From assembly GCA_937894495.1 (NCBI GenBank), contig CALCRR010000221.1:1-6766 (forward strand): a DNA stretch of 6,766 nucleotides. Direction: 5' to 3'. Every line of letters begins with the position of its first letter. The first letter of the stretch is position 1. Below, piece after piece: positions 1-6,689 of this stretch. Below the pieces are notes generated by a model, which worked only from the letters and a program-made list of their open reading frames with translations, did no database searches and was not told the DNA's origin. This stretch comes from an uncultured Ruminococcus sp. Lineage in GTDB: Bacteria; Bacillota; Clostridia; Oscillospirales; Ruminococcaceae. Position numbers and translations under genes: made by a program.

Positions 1-257
1 ATCTTCATTTCTCTGACAGCCATTGCCCCGACAGGCTTCGCAGGCTCGTCAATGAGGGCAGGATCGTGCATTACCTCGATGATATGGAACGGAAGATCAG
101 TGAAGCTATCTCACGCCAGGTAGAGCTTTGGAAACAGACCGACAGTTGCTATCAGAAGGCTGTCCTGAGTGGTGATGCCGAGAAAATGCTCGGTCTGGAG
201 AACTGCTTCGTCTATATGGCGAGAGAAGCGGTGTTTGAATGTATGGTGTATATTTGA
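1..257 (+). CDS. Uncharacterised small helical protein, 5'-truncated (C-terminal 84 residues; possibly TnpV-like)
   Basis: The frame starting at base 3 is open from the window edge to a TGA at 255-257, so this is the 3' end of a longer gene; the GTG at 66 is probably an internal valine. The 84 visible residues contain no recognisable catalytic motif and look helical and charged. The stretch around residues 17-34, with LVNEGRI, YLDDMERKI and then a long amphipathic helix, faintly resembles the G-K/R-L/I-x-x-YL-x-D pattern of TnpV-like proteins carried on clostridial mobile elements, and the ending AREAVFECMVYI also resembles their C-terminus. The resemblance is by eye and weak, so a mobile-element origin is only a suggestion. 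The gene is more GC-rich than the cluster beside it and converges on it, which suggests it belongs to the flanking chromosome or element. Confidence is good that the frame is coding and low on function. Confidence 0.55.
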   Translation, partial: LHFSDSHCPDRLRRLVNEGRIVHYLDDMERKISEAISRQVELWKQTDSCYQKAVLSGDAEKMLGLENCFVYMAREAVFECMVYI

Positions 258-261
258 TGTT

Positions 262-291
262 CAACGGCTGTACCGTCGAGTACAGCCGTTG
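262..291. terminator. Perfect 12-bp inverted repeat between convergent genes, probable bidirectional terminator
   Basis: The arms CAACGGCTGTAC (262-273) and GTACAGCCGTTG (280-291) are exact reverse complements around a 6-base loop. The hairpin lies 4 bases after the plus-strand stop codon and 6 bases after the minus-strand stop codon. On the plus strand it is followed by a short T-containing run (TTTCGTCTATT), and on the minus strand by an A/T-rich stretch without a real U-tract. Intrinsic termination is therefore more convincing for the plus-strand gene; in the other direction it may act mainly as an mRNA 3'-end stabiliser. Confidence 0.7.
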
Positions 292-297
292 TTTCGT

Positions 298-990
298 CTA
301 TTCCACTATTTCAATGAATCTTAATTGGTAGCTATTGTGTTGTAAATCATACTCTATAATTCTACACCGTACAACACTATTATCTTCTATCGTTTGATAT
401 ATTTCATTTGATAAACTATATTCTTCATCGGTTGTTGATAAAAAGCCTTTTAGGTTATATTGTTCATCAAATCTACAAATAAGTGCTCCACGGTCTTTTT
501 TTACAATCTCTGCTTCTATTACTGTACCAGCAATATACTTTTTTGAACAATCAACCCACATTCTTATTTCAGGGTCTTCGTTCTCCCATTTTTCAAGGGA
601 ATTTTTCGCTTCTTGAATGTCATAGATCGAAATACATTTTTGCTCTGAAATAAAGGAATAATGTCCCTGTAAGAATAGCCGTCTATAATCGATTAAGTAT
701 TCAATAGCATCTTTTGCATTTAAATATACGCATATTTTTGACAAATAATTGTGTAATGACAACCTACGTGAAATTCGCATCATTACCTCAGAATTTTTGA
801 AATTGATGTTCTCTGCACAAGCTGCGATATAGGTCATATTAGATAATAATGATAAATGAAGTTTTCCTGTTAAGGTTATTTTAACTCTATCATCTATATC
901 TGCATGAGGTAATAAGGTTTCACATAAAAGTAATCCCTTTTTTAGCATATAGTTCAACTCTCGATGTATTATTGTGTCTTTATGACCCAT
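298..990 (-). CDS. S1-like OB-fold protein, last gene of the cluster, function unknown (230 aa)
   Basis: I do not recognise a named family for the whole protein. Residues 1 to about 145 look helical, with a basic segment MMRISRRLSLHNYL near 70-83 and no catalytic motif. Residues about 151-230 fit an S1-type OB-fold: a first strand YIAGTVIEAEIV, then GALICRFDE, a KGFLS turn resembling the 'G-h-h' of S1 domains, and a last strand pair VVRCRIIEYD and YQLRFIEIV. S1 domains normally bind single-stranded RNA or DNA, so a nucleic-acid sensor or adaptor role is inferred. The ATG start at 988-990 has an AAGGA ribosome site (1001-1005) 10 bases upstream. It starts 29 bases after the NTPase gene, in the same direction, so it is probably its partner. 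It is clearly AT-rich. There are no signal peptide or membrane segments. The S1 call is moderate and the functional inference low. Confidence 0.8.
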   Translation of the reverse strand: MGHKDTIIHRELNYMLKKGLLLCETLLPHADIDDRVKITLTGKLHLSLLSNMTYIAACAENINFKNSEVMMRISRRLSLHNYLSKICVYLNAKDAIEYLIDYRRLFLQGHYSFISEQKCISIYDIQEAKNSLEKWENEDPEIRMWVDCSKKYIAGTVIEAEIVKKDRGALICRFDEQYNLKGFLSTTDEEYSLSNEIYQTIEDNSVVRCRIIEYDLQHNSYQLRFIEIVE

Positions 991-1019
991 TAATTGTAAG
1001 TCCTTAATTATATCACTTA

Positions 1020-2972
1020 CTACAAATAATTTTCTATATCATTGTCAACTTGTTTTGATTGTACTTTAAGCCAGTTAAGAATATCAATACGAACGAAAGG
1101 ATCAGGGAAATCATCATAAAAATCTGAGCCAAAAAGATTAATGAAATTAGATTCTTCTCCATTATAATACTTTCTGTTTTTTCGCAAAAGCGCATTAAGG
1201 AATTTATACGCAGGTAACGTGTATTCCTTACCAGCTGTTCGCATCATTAAAAAATCCCCTGAGTTGATATGCCCGCTTTTACAAAAATCCTCAAATATCT
1301 GTATTCCGTAACGTGTATTTCTATCAGAGAGCTTATAAAAGATATCCAATGTCATACTATTCTGTCTTATTGCCATAAGTATACATTTAAAATATTCTAT
1401 CAGCTCAAAATAATCAATTTTGACATTCACGCCATTATCTAAAACATAAGTACTATCCTCTGGTTTAGTATTTCTAACAATATAATTTAATCTTGCTTGT
1501 AATACTTTAAGTAAATCAGGTGGATCAATTCTAAATACTAAATCTTTAACTACAGTATCTAAAGGCGGTTCATTTCTGTATTGATCATATGTGCTGTCTC
1601 TCATGGGTAATAATACTAAGCATTTAAAAGTCGTTTTTAGCCATTCAGCAACTTGAAACATTAAAAGCTGTTCTTCTTTGTTTCTTTTATCACAATTATC
1701 AAGCACAATTATTGGAAGTGAACCTTCAGTTTCTTTAAGATACATGAGCATATGTTTTAACAGTATAGTGTTGTCAGCCATTTTCGAGCTCAGCATTTCG
1801 TATAATTTTATATTATATTCATTTTCGTTGCTTTTTAATAATTGACCTAAACCATTCTCAAAGTCATGTACTTCTTTTCGAAATATTCTTTTGATTACGT
1901 CAATAGAAGAAAAATTTATAAACTGATGATTTGCCTTTAATTGCGTAATGATATCTTGCTTAATCCAATCATAAATCTCAGTGCTGGTAATTGGCGCGGT
2001 ATTCATATTTAAAAAGAGCCAATCACACTTATGGGCAAGATCGGGGTGATTTTCTTCTAAAAACTTTCTTTTAAAATATCGAATAAACGTTGTTTTTCCG
2101 CTTCCAACATTACCGATTAAGAGCATAAGCGAGTATGCTTCCATTTTTTCCTCGACACGTTGTGAAATTTTTTGAACTAATTCTGTAGGGTCTTTCGTTG
2201 CAATAGAGATATAACTTTCCTGATTAGGCATTTCAAATTTTCTTATCTCTTTATAAATTGGATCAATATGTTGTTCTCTTTTGGCTGAAGATATATAAGC
2301 ATTATCAACTATTACCGAACGATCTTCTTCGGTTTGCGGATCAAAAATATTTCTGTTTTCAATAATGAATGTTCTTCCAAACGCATTATCCTGAATAGTT
2401 TCGTTTTGCACTCGCTTTCCTTTTAATTGAGATACAGGTGTGTTAAAATGAGAATTCCCACGTATGTTAATATATGGTTGGTTGGCAATCGCAGTCATTC
2501 TTTCAAGAGAGCAAAAATCCAAAAATCTGACATATTCACAGTTTTCAGTACTAAAATCTTCAAATGATAGTTTTATAACTGGCTCAGCTTGATCGAAATA
2601 ACCTGCCCAGGTTTCATTACCATTGCATACAATTATATATTTACAAGAATTGATATGGTGAGGGAACTTTGCATTAATCTCTGAAGCATATAAGCGAGCT
2701 TCAGCAAAAGCATTTTCAAGGTCTTCTTCTGGCTTTTTTGCTTCAACTACACAAACAGGTATTCCTCTTATAGAAATTAAATAGTCAGGATAATAATATT
2801 TCTGCTTTTGTCCTTTTCCAATCAATTGTTGGCGTAGAATATGCTTTGTTAGTATTTGGGTATCATTTAGCCCAAATCCCATAGGTATTGGAGCAGTGAG
2901 AAATGCATATATAAATTTTTGTTCGACATCACTTTCGGTTACTAATGAATTTTTATCACAAAATAACGCCAT
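1020..2972 (-). CDS. HsdR-N-like PD-(D/E)xK nuclease fused to a P-loop NTPase (650 aa), putative defence effector
   Basis: The N-terminal 170 residues resemble the nuclease domain of type I restriction HsdR subunits: an acidic helix ESDVEQKF (13-20), YPDYLI with D63, then IPVCVVEAKKPEED giving E77-x-K79, and a helix AEARLYA (90-96). The last matches the HsdR QxxxY motif with Glu91 in place of Gln and Tyr95 kept. A linker of about 100 residues leads to a P-loop NTPase: Walker A GNVGSGKTT (287-295, Lys293), Walker B LPIIVLDNCDKR (419-430, Asp425), and a sensor-like strand CLVLLPMRDS (451-460, Arg458). There are no SF2 helicase motifs, so it is not a true HsdR; the NTPase looks closer to AAA/STAND-type ATPases. 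The C-terminus (about 510-650) is helical and includes LSDRNTRYGIQIFEDF (548-563), like the helical or winged domain after such ATPases. ATG at 2970-2972 is preceded by GAGG 8 bases upstream and lies 15 bases after the endonuclease stop. NTP-controlled DNA cleavage in defence is inferred. Confidence 0.85.
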   Translation of the reverse strand: MALFCDKNSLVTESDVEQKFIYAFLTAPIPMGFGLNDTQILTKHILRQQLIGKGQKQKYYYPDYLISIRGIPVCVVEAKKPEEDLENAFAEARLYASEINAKFPHHINSCKYIIVCNGNETWAGYFDQAEPVIKLSFEDFSTENCEYVRFLDFCSLERMTAIANQPYINIRGNSHFNTPVSQLKGKRVQNETIQDNAFGRTFIIENRNIFDPQTEEDRSVIVDNAYISSAKREQHIDPIYKEIRKFEMPNQESYISIATKDPTELVQKISQRVEEKMEAYSLMLLIGNVGSGKTTFIRYFKRKFLEENHPDLAHKCDWLFLNMNTAPITSTEIYDWIKQDIITQLKANHQFINFSSIDVIKRIFRKEVHDFENGLGQLLKSNENEYNIKLYEMLSSKMADNTILLKHMLMYLKETEGSLPIIVLDNCDKRNKEEQLLMFQVAEWLKTTFKCLVLLPMRDSTYDQYRNEPPLDTVVKDLVFRIDPPDLLKVLQARLNYIVRNTKPEDSTYVLDNGVNVKIDYFELIEYFKCILMAIRQNSMTLDIFYKLSDRNTRYGIQIFEDFCKSGHINSGDFLMMRTAGKEYTLPAYKFLNALLRKNRKYYNGEESNFINLFGSDFYDDFPDPFVRIDILNWLKVQSKQVDNDIENYL

Positions 2973-2987
2973 TTATTGCACCTCAAT

Positions 2988-4715
2988 TCAAAAAATGATT
3001 TCATCATTACACTCAAACTTAGCCAAAGCGTCCCCATAAGTCAGCCTGCCCGACTTTATTTCTTCTGCAAGAAGCAACAGATTTACAGAGTTGATAGCAG
3101 CACCGTTTGTGTGGGATCTTCTGCTGATATTTTCAAGTCTGTCCTTGAATCCTCCTGTGAACTCGCCTGAAACAAAAGCAAAATTGAACTTGCTTACTGC
3201 GTCATCAAAGATCGTCCACCACTCGTTAGGATTAAGAGCCTTATCACGCTTCTGGTTTTCTTCGATGTACCTGAGCATTTCGTCTGCCTGCTTTATGGGC
3301 AAAGAATAACCGCTGCCGTATGCCTTGTTATCAATGATTAGACCATTCTTATCATGGTAAACACATACATCAGGCTTTCTTGAATCGCCAAGTCTTGCAC
3401 CCTTGAACGCTAATTCGCTTGTCAGGAGGTCTGCGGTTTGCAGTTCGTAATCTCTGTCAGCAGTTCCGTCAAAGCCGAGGTCGATAAGCACAAGGTACTT
3501 GTGATTGACATGGTTGAGTTTCTTGCGTATATCATCTTTCAGCATTGACAGATCAGACTTTGCAGCACCGGCAGTTTTTACGCTGTCAGGAATATCAAGT
3601 CCTACGATACTATCCATTATCTTGAAAGTATCACCGTTCTTGTTGACATTGATACCTATATTGATCAAGCCTTGAATATCGTCGGAAATAGTACCTTTAT
3701 CCTCGGTCATACCTTTGGTCAGCAAATGAGAGACTATTTCATCTAAGCTGCGGTACGTTGTTGAAAGAAACTTTATCAGATAGGTTCTTCTATTGCGGAG
3801 ATAATTCCTGTCAGAAGGTTTGGTGGCAAGCATATCCCACATCACCCGCTTATCAATGCGTTTATATTTTGAAGTTCCGGTAGCATATTTGAGTATCTTC
3901 TTACCTTCAAGCGTGATCTGATAGGACTGATTTATTGTATCAGTATGTGTCATATATCCGAGATCAGCCGTTACTTCTTTTGATACCTGCATTACCCAAC
4001 GCATACTTTTCAGCCAGGCACAGATAGTACGAACATATTTATCCGACGTTCCTTCCGTATCAGATAACAGCTTATTTCTCTCGTCAGTTGTTGTGGCTGT
4101 ATTCAGCCCTTGAAGAATTAATGCCTGCGGTATTGATGTGAAACCAGCTTCGCCTACAAAACCGAGCTGACAGCCTATTTCAAATTTGGTCATACTTTTT
4201 CCGTCTTCAAGCAAACTAAGAATACGGCACACAGGGGGATAGGATAAAAATGCTTCGGTCAATATTTCCTTTTCTTCCTTGCTGTCATCAGCTGAAACAG
4301 CATATCTATAACCAAGCTCGCTTATACTGCAAGTATCTTTATCACGATCGTAATCCAGAAATCCAATGCTTACAGCCCACCTGAGAAAAGAATCAGCAGG
4401 CCAGTCACTCTGATATTCTTTCCTCTGACCGGGCAGCACAGCTTGAATAATGCCTGAACATGGTGCATTAGTGCGAGTATATCCCTTTGGTGTCCCTTTT
4501 CCTTTCAGTAGGGTATACGGTATCTGCATTTTAGCCGCACTAAGGTGCTTTATCATATCGTCCTTATGATACTCATCGGAGATCAGTCTCGGTATTTTAT
4601 CTTCTCTCAGTTTTTTGTTGACCGCTGAATCAAGGACAAATACCCTTACAACATTTTTGAGATTTGATATTGTGTACGCTTCTTGCACCCACCCAAAAGT
4701 TCTTTTTTCAGCCAT
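2988..4715 (-). CDS. fokIR: FokI-like type IIS restriction endonuclease (575 aa)
   Basis: This is a full-length FokI homologue, 575 aa against about 580 in FokI. The N-terminus KRTFGWVQ (4-11) matches FokI IRTFGWVQ. Blocks such as SYPP-R-IL-LLEDG (159-172), LGF-GE-GFTS (184-194) and EGTSDKY-R (221-229) follow the three winged-helix recognition subdomains. Residues about 386-575 are the FokI cleavage domain: SRKPD with D449, IIDNK with D462 and K464 (FokI D450, D467, K469), QADEM-RYIEENQ, LNPNEWW and FAFVSGEF. The dimer residues FokI D483/R487 correspond to D478/R482. Of the FokI base contacts as I remember them, Gln12, Arg79, Gln95, Trp105, Glu220, Lys225 and Arg228 are kept (here 11, 81, 97, 105, 221, 226, 229), while Asn13 is Glu12 and Asn217 is Ser218. 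It should cut outside GGATG or a close variant, probably near 9/13 as FokI does. GGAGG sits 5 bases before the ATG, and the start is 12 bases after the methyltransferase stop. Confidence 0.96.
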   Translation of the reverse strand: MAEKRTFGWVQEAYTISNLKNVVRVFVLDSAVNKKLREDKIPRLISDEYHKDDMIKHLSAAKMQIPYTLLKGKGTPKGYTRTNAPCSGIIQAVLPGQRKEYQSDWPADSFLRWAVSIGFLDYDRDKDTCSISELGYRYAVSADDSKEEKEILTEAFLSYPPVCRILSLLEDGKSMTKFEIGCQLGFVGEAGFTSIPQALILQGLNTATTTDERNKLLSDTEGTSDKYVRTICAWLKSMRWVMQVSKEVTADLGYMTHTDTINQSYQITLEGKKILKYATGTSKYKRIDKRVMWDMLATKPSDRNYLRNRRTYLIKFLSTTYRSLDEIVSHLLTKGMTEDKGTISDDIQGLINIGINVNKNGDTFKIMDSIVGLDIPDSVKTAGAAKSDLSMLKDDIRKKLNHVNHKYLVLIDLGFDGTADRDYELQTADLLTSELAFKGARLGDSRKPDVCVYHDKNGLIIDNKAYGSGYSLPIKQADEMLRYIEENQKRDKALNPNEWWTIFDDAVSKFNFAFVSGEFTGGFKDRLENISRRSHTNGAAINSVNLLLLAEEIKSGRLTYGDALAKFECNDEIIF

Positions 4716-4727
4716 AATATCCTCCGA

Positions 4728-5576
4728 TCAGTAGTTCGTTATCAGAACCTCTTTGGTCACGTTTTCACGATTGTTCGTATGATAATTGCAGTTATTATAA
4801 TTGAAGTTGATACCGTGTACGGTATAGCCATTGTCAGCTATCCACTCTATCAAAGCATCGTTGGTGCTGCCTTTATGCTCGATAACGTTAGACAGGGCAA
4901 AGTTGACACCACGGTCTGACAACTCGGTAAGGATATGCATAAGGTCGAGATCGTCTTTTTCTGTCCAGCCACGGAATCCTCTTTTGCCATCGTTATAACT
5001 GCCACAGGTCAGAAGGTACGGCGGGTCAGCATACAGGAAATCCCCCGTATGAAGAATGTCATAATCGAAATCGCAAAAATCCAATGCAGAAAAATGAATG
5101 TCATTGATCTGCTCCTTGAAAAGAATAAGATTGCTTCTCATGACATCATTAAAACTGCTTCTGTTTCTGCCGAACGGATTATTATAATCGTGACTGCTGT
5201 TGAACCTGAACTGATAATTGAAGCTGAAACACATCAGTACATAAAGGTCAAGAGGATTCTTGGTCTGATTGTAATGGTCACGAAACAGCTTGTATCCGTC
5301 CTCGTTGGTTTTGCTGAGCTGCCATTTTTCTATTGTTGTGTCAATGTAGTCAAGAATATACTCGACATCATGTTTCTGAAATTCCTGGAGGATCCCTATA
5401 ACATGATAGTTTATATCATTGGCATATATGTTGTTGGCAACGGTATTGATGCTAACATCACAGCCACCACAAAACAGGTCAACAAACGTATCTATATGTT
5501 CAGGAAAGCACTCCTGAATGGAGTTTATTATCCTGTACTTATTTCCTATATAATTAAAAGGTGCTTTAACAGCCAT
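4728..5576 (-). CDS. D12-class N6-adenine DNA methyltransferase, equivalent to the C-terminal half of M.FokI (282 aa)
   Basis: This is an alpha-type Dam-like enzyme transferring methyl from AdoMet to adenine N6. The motif order is standard: motif X NYIGNKYRI (8-16), AdoMet loop DLFCGGCDV (33-41), an insert carrying NYQFRFN and NNPFGRNRS, and catalytic DPPY (184-187) in ADPPYLLTCGSYNDG. A late motif FALSNVIEHKG lies at 226-236. These blocks match my memory of the C-terminal half of M.FokI, including the distinctive DPPYL-T-GSYNDG-RGF segment, and not its N-terminal half. In M.FokI that half is reported to methylate the CATCC strand; assigning this here is inference. The ATG lies 1 base after the stop of the preceding methyltransferase and uses a ribosome site inside that gene, so the two are translationally coupled and probably made in similar amounts. 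It is followed 12 bases later by the endonuclease. An orphan Dam-type enzyme is unlikely in this context. Confidence 0.95.
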   Translation of the reverse strand: MAVKAPFNYIGNKYRIINSIQECFPEHIDTFVDLFCGGCDVSINTVANNIYANDINYHVIGILQEFQKHDVEYILDYIDTTIEKWQLSKTNEDGYKLFRDHYNQTKNPLDLYVLMCFSFNYQFRFNSSHDYNNPFGRNRSSFNDVMRSNLILFKEQINDIHFSALDFCDFDYDILHTGDFLYADPPYLLTCGSYNDGKRGFRGWTEKDDLDLMHILTELSDRGVNFALSNVIEHKGSTNDALIEWIADNGYTVHGINFNYNNCNYHTNNRENVTKEVLITNY

Positions 5577-5577
5577 A

Positions 5578-6603
5578 TCAATGCCTCCTCAAAAGGTATA
5601 ACTGTTCTTTAAGTCCTGCTGTATTATTCGGTATCTTGTTCTTGTATCTCCGATAGCTATATTCAAAAAGCTTGAAACTGTCACCTATTGCGTAACGTCT
5701 GCAAATATCAGAGAGTGCTTCGGTTGACAGTAATGCTTCGTTGTTATAGCTTATAAGTATGTACTTGCTTTGGCAATCTCTTATCATCGTTTCAAAAGCA
5801 GACGCAACAGTGCCTTTCTTGCAGAATACTGATTTCTGATCATCATAATTCCGCATTCCTGTTACGCCATGTATTTCAGGATAATCGTATCTTGCAATAG
5901 TTTCAAGAATGTGATAATTAGGCAGATACTCCCTTGAATTATACGGGGGATCAGCATACAGCAGGTCACACTTTTTTGACAACAATTCGGTGAAATCTGA
6001 ATTATAGCATTCATTTTTCTTTCCGTTGCTTGTGATAATTGGTTCGGTCAATTCAAGTTTTTTATATGTACGCTCGTCCCAGAATTTAAGATAAGCAGCG
6101 TAAACACCGGTTATGTTTGAAACAAACGGAACGGCGTTAATAAGAGCCGAAAGAAGATAGAAGTATTCATCTTCCGAGATCAGTTCTTCGGTGTGCCATT
6201 TTTCAATAGTTAGTCTGATAATATCAATTTTCATTGCATTTTCAGGCTGAAAATACATTCTTTCACAATCGCCAACAGGACTATAATTGTTGTAAATGAA
6301 ACATTGGTCTATTTCAAAACTTGTGTCTGCAAGAGTCAATGCATTCAGATACCTAACAGGATCGGCAATATCCAGCTTCTTGAAAGAAGGTTTCCTGTTC
6401 AACCCGATAGAGGCTCTGGACATTACATAGCTGAAATAAAGGAAGTCATTGCTGATCGTTCTGTACCCAATAGACTTGAAACTATTTGAAACTATCCCGG
6501 AACCTGCAAACAGATCCACGACCGATGAAACTTTCGGTATCTCGGACGTTATTAAATTATTGATATTTTCTAACAAAAGACTTTTTCCACCGATATACCG
6601 CAT
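5578..6603 (-). CDS. D12-class N6-adenine DNA methyltransferase, equivalent to the N-terminal half of M.FokI (341 aa)
   Basis: This is the first gene of the R-M operon. It has motif X MRYIGGKSLLLENI (1-14), AdoMet loop DLFAGSGIV (30-38), SNDFLYFSYV (51-60), a target-recognition insert including NNYSPVGDCERMYF (105-118) and NAVPFVSNITGVYAAYLKFWD (156-176), and catalytic DPPY (218-221) in ADPPYNSREYLPNYH. These match my memory of the N-terminal half of M.FokI (DPPYNGRQY-SNYH and the LETIA-YDYPEI block) and differ from the paralogue downstream. In M.FokI this half is reported to modify the GGATG strand. I chose ATG at 6601-6603 because AGGAG lies 5 bases before it and it gives the FokI-like start MRYIGGK. 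A TTG at 6619-6621 would add six residues but has no suitable ribosome site. The gene ends LLRRH then TGA; its AGG-AGG arginine codons form the ribosome site of the next gene. Sequence downstream of DPPY is about 120 residues, as expected for a complete enzyme and not a fragment. Confidence 0.95.
   Translation of the reverse strand: MRYIGGKSLLLENINNLITSEIPKVSSVVDLFAGSGIVSNSFKSIGYRTISNDFLYFSYVMSRASIGLNRKPSFKKLDIADPVRYLNALTLADTSFEIDQCFIYNNYSPVGDCERMYFQPENAMKIDIIRLTIEKWHTEELISEDEYFYLLSALINAVPFVSNITGVYAAYLKFWDERTYKKLELTEPIITSNGKKNECYNSDFTELLSKKCDLLYADPPYNSREYLPNYHILETIARYDYPEIHGVTGMRNYDDQKSVFCKKGTVASAFETMIRDCQSKYILISYNNEALLSTEALSDICRRYAIGDSFKLFEYSYRRYKNKIPNNTAGLKEQLYLLRRH
5584..5590 (-). promoter_or_regulatory. 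Ribosome binding site embedded in the upstream coding sequence
   Basis: On the minus strand the sequence is GAGGAGG, then 7 bases, then the ATG of the second methyltransferase. It is made by the Leu-Arg-Arg codons just before the TGA stop of the first methyltransferase, whose last codon and stop lie inside the spacer. This arrangement favours coupled or re-initiating translation of the two methyltransferases. Confidence 0.85.
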
Positions 6604-6608
6604 TTTTA

Positions 6609-6613
6609 CTCCT
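6609..6613 (-). promoter_or_regulatory. Ribosome binding site that decides the first methyltransferase start
   Basis: AGGAG on the minus strand sits 5 bases before the ATG at 6601-6603. It lies inside the six-codon extension that an upstream TTG would create, so it argues for the 341-aa product over a 347-aa one. Confidence 0.8.
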
Positions 6614-6626
6614 ACTCGCAAACATA

Positions 6627-6650
6627 AAAAATATATAATTATCCATTTTT
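6627..6650. promoter_or_regulatory. AT-rich 24-base dyad at the predicted transcription start, possible operator
   Basis: The sequence is AAAAAT, two unpaired bases, the self-complementary ATAATTAT, two unpaired bases, then ATTTTT. It begins immediately downstream of the -10 box and covers the expected start of transcription. A bound protein here would block initiation, which is how some R-M operons are autoregulated. No controller (C) protein gene is visible in the window, and AT-rich DNA often gives such symmetry by chance, so the functional call is weak. Confidence 0.3.
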
Positions 6651-6679
6651 ATTATACCACAAAGCCAAATGAAAGTCAA
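6651..6679 (-). promoter_or_regulatory. Strong sigma-A-type promoter for the R-M operon
   Basis: On the minus strand: -35 TTGACT (6674-6679, 5 of 6 consensus), exactly 17 bases, then -10 TATAAT (6651-6656, perfect), with TGG directly before it giving an extended -10. Transcription should begin near 6644, leaving a leader of about 40 bases before the ATG at 6603. It is the only convincing promoter seen for the five-gene cluster, since the later gaps are 29 bases or less. Confidence 0.85.
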
Positions 6680-6689
6680 CGGAATTGAT

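Noticed and set aside
66..257. A complete 63-aa gene starting at GTG 66
   Set aside because: The frame remains open to the left edge of the window with the same kind of sequence and there is no clear ribosome site before the GTG, so it is read as the end of a longer gene.
2976..3309. Two short plus-strand frames (64 and 72 codons) opposite the end of the endonuclease gene
   Set aside because: Both lie antisense to the conserved FokI cleavage domain and show no domain signal or independent support.
5577..5580. Frameshift or nonsense mutation breaking a fused FokI-type methyltransferase
   Set aside because: Both parts have complete starts and ends, and a well-placed GAGGAGG ribosome site serves the second. 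Joining them would need both loss of the stop and a frame change, so two genuine genes are more likely.
4935..5612. A 225-codon open frame on the plus strand opposite the second methyltransferase
   Set aside because: It is antisense to a gene with all conserved D12 methyltransferase motifs, has no recognisable domain of its own, and is an open shadow frame of the real gene.
6604..6621. TTG start at 6619-6621 giving a six-residue longer first methyltransferase
   Set aside because: The ribosome site AGGAG lies inside that extension, 5 bases before the ATG at 6603, and the ATG gives the family's usual MRYIGGK start.
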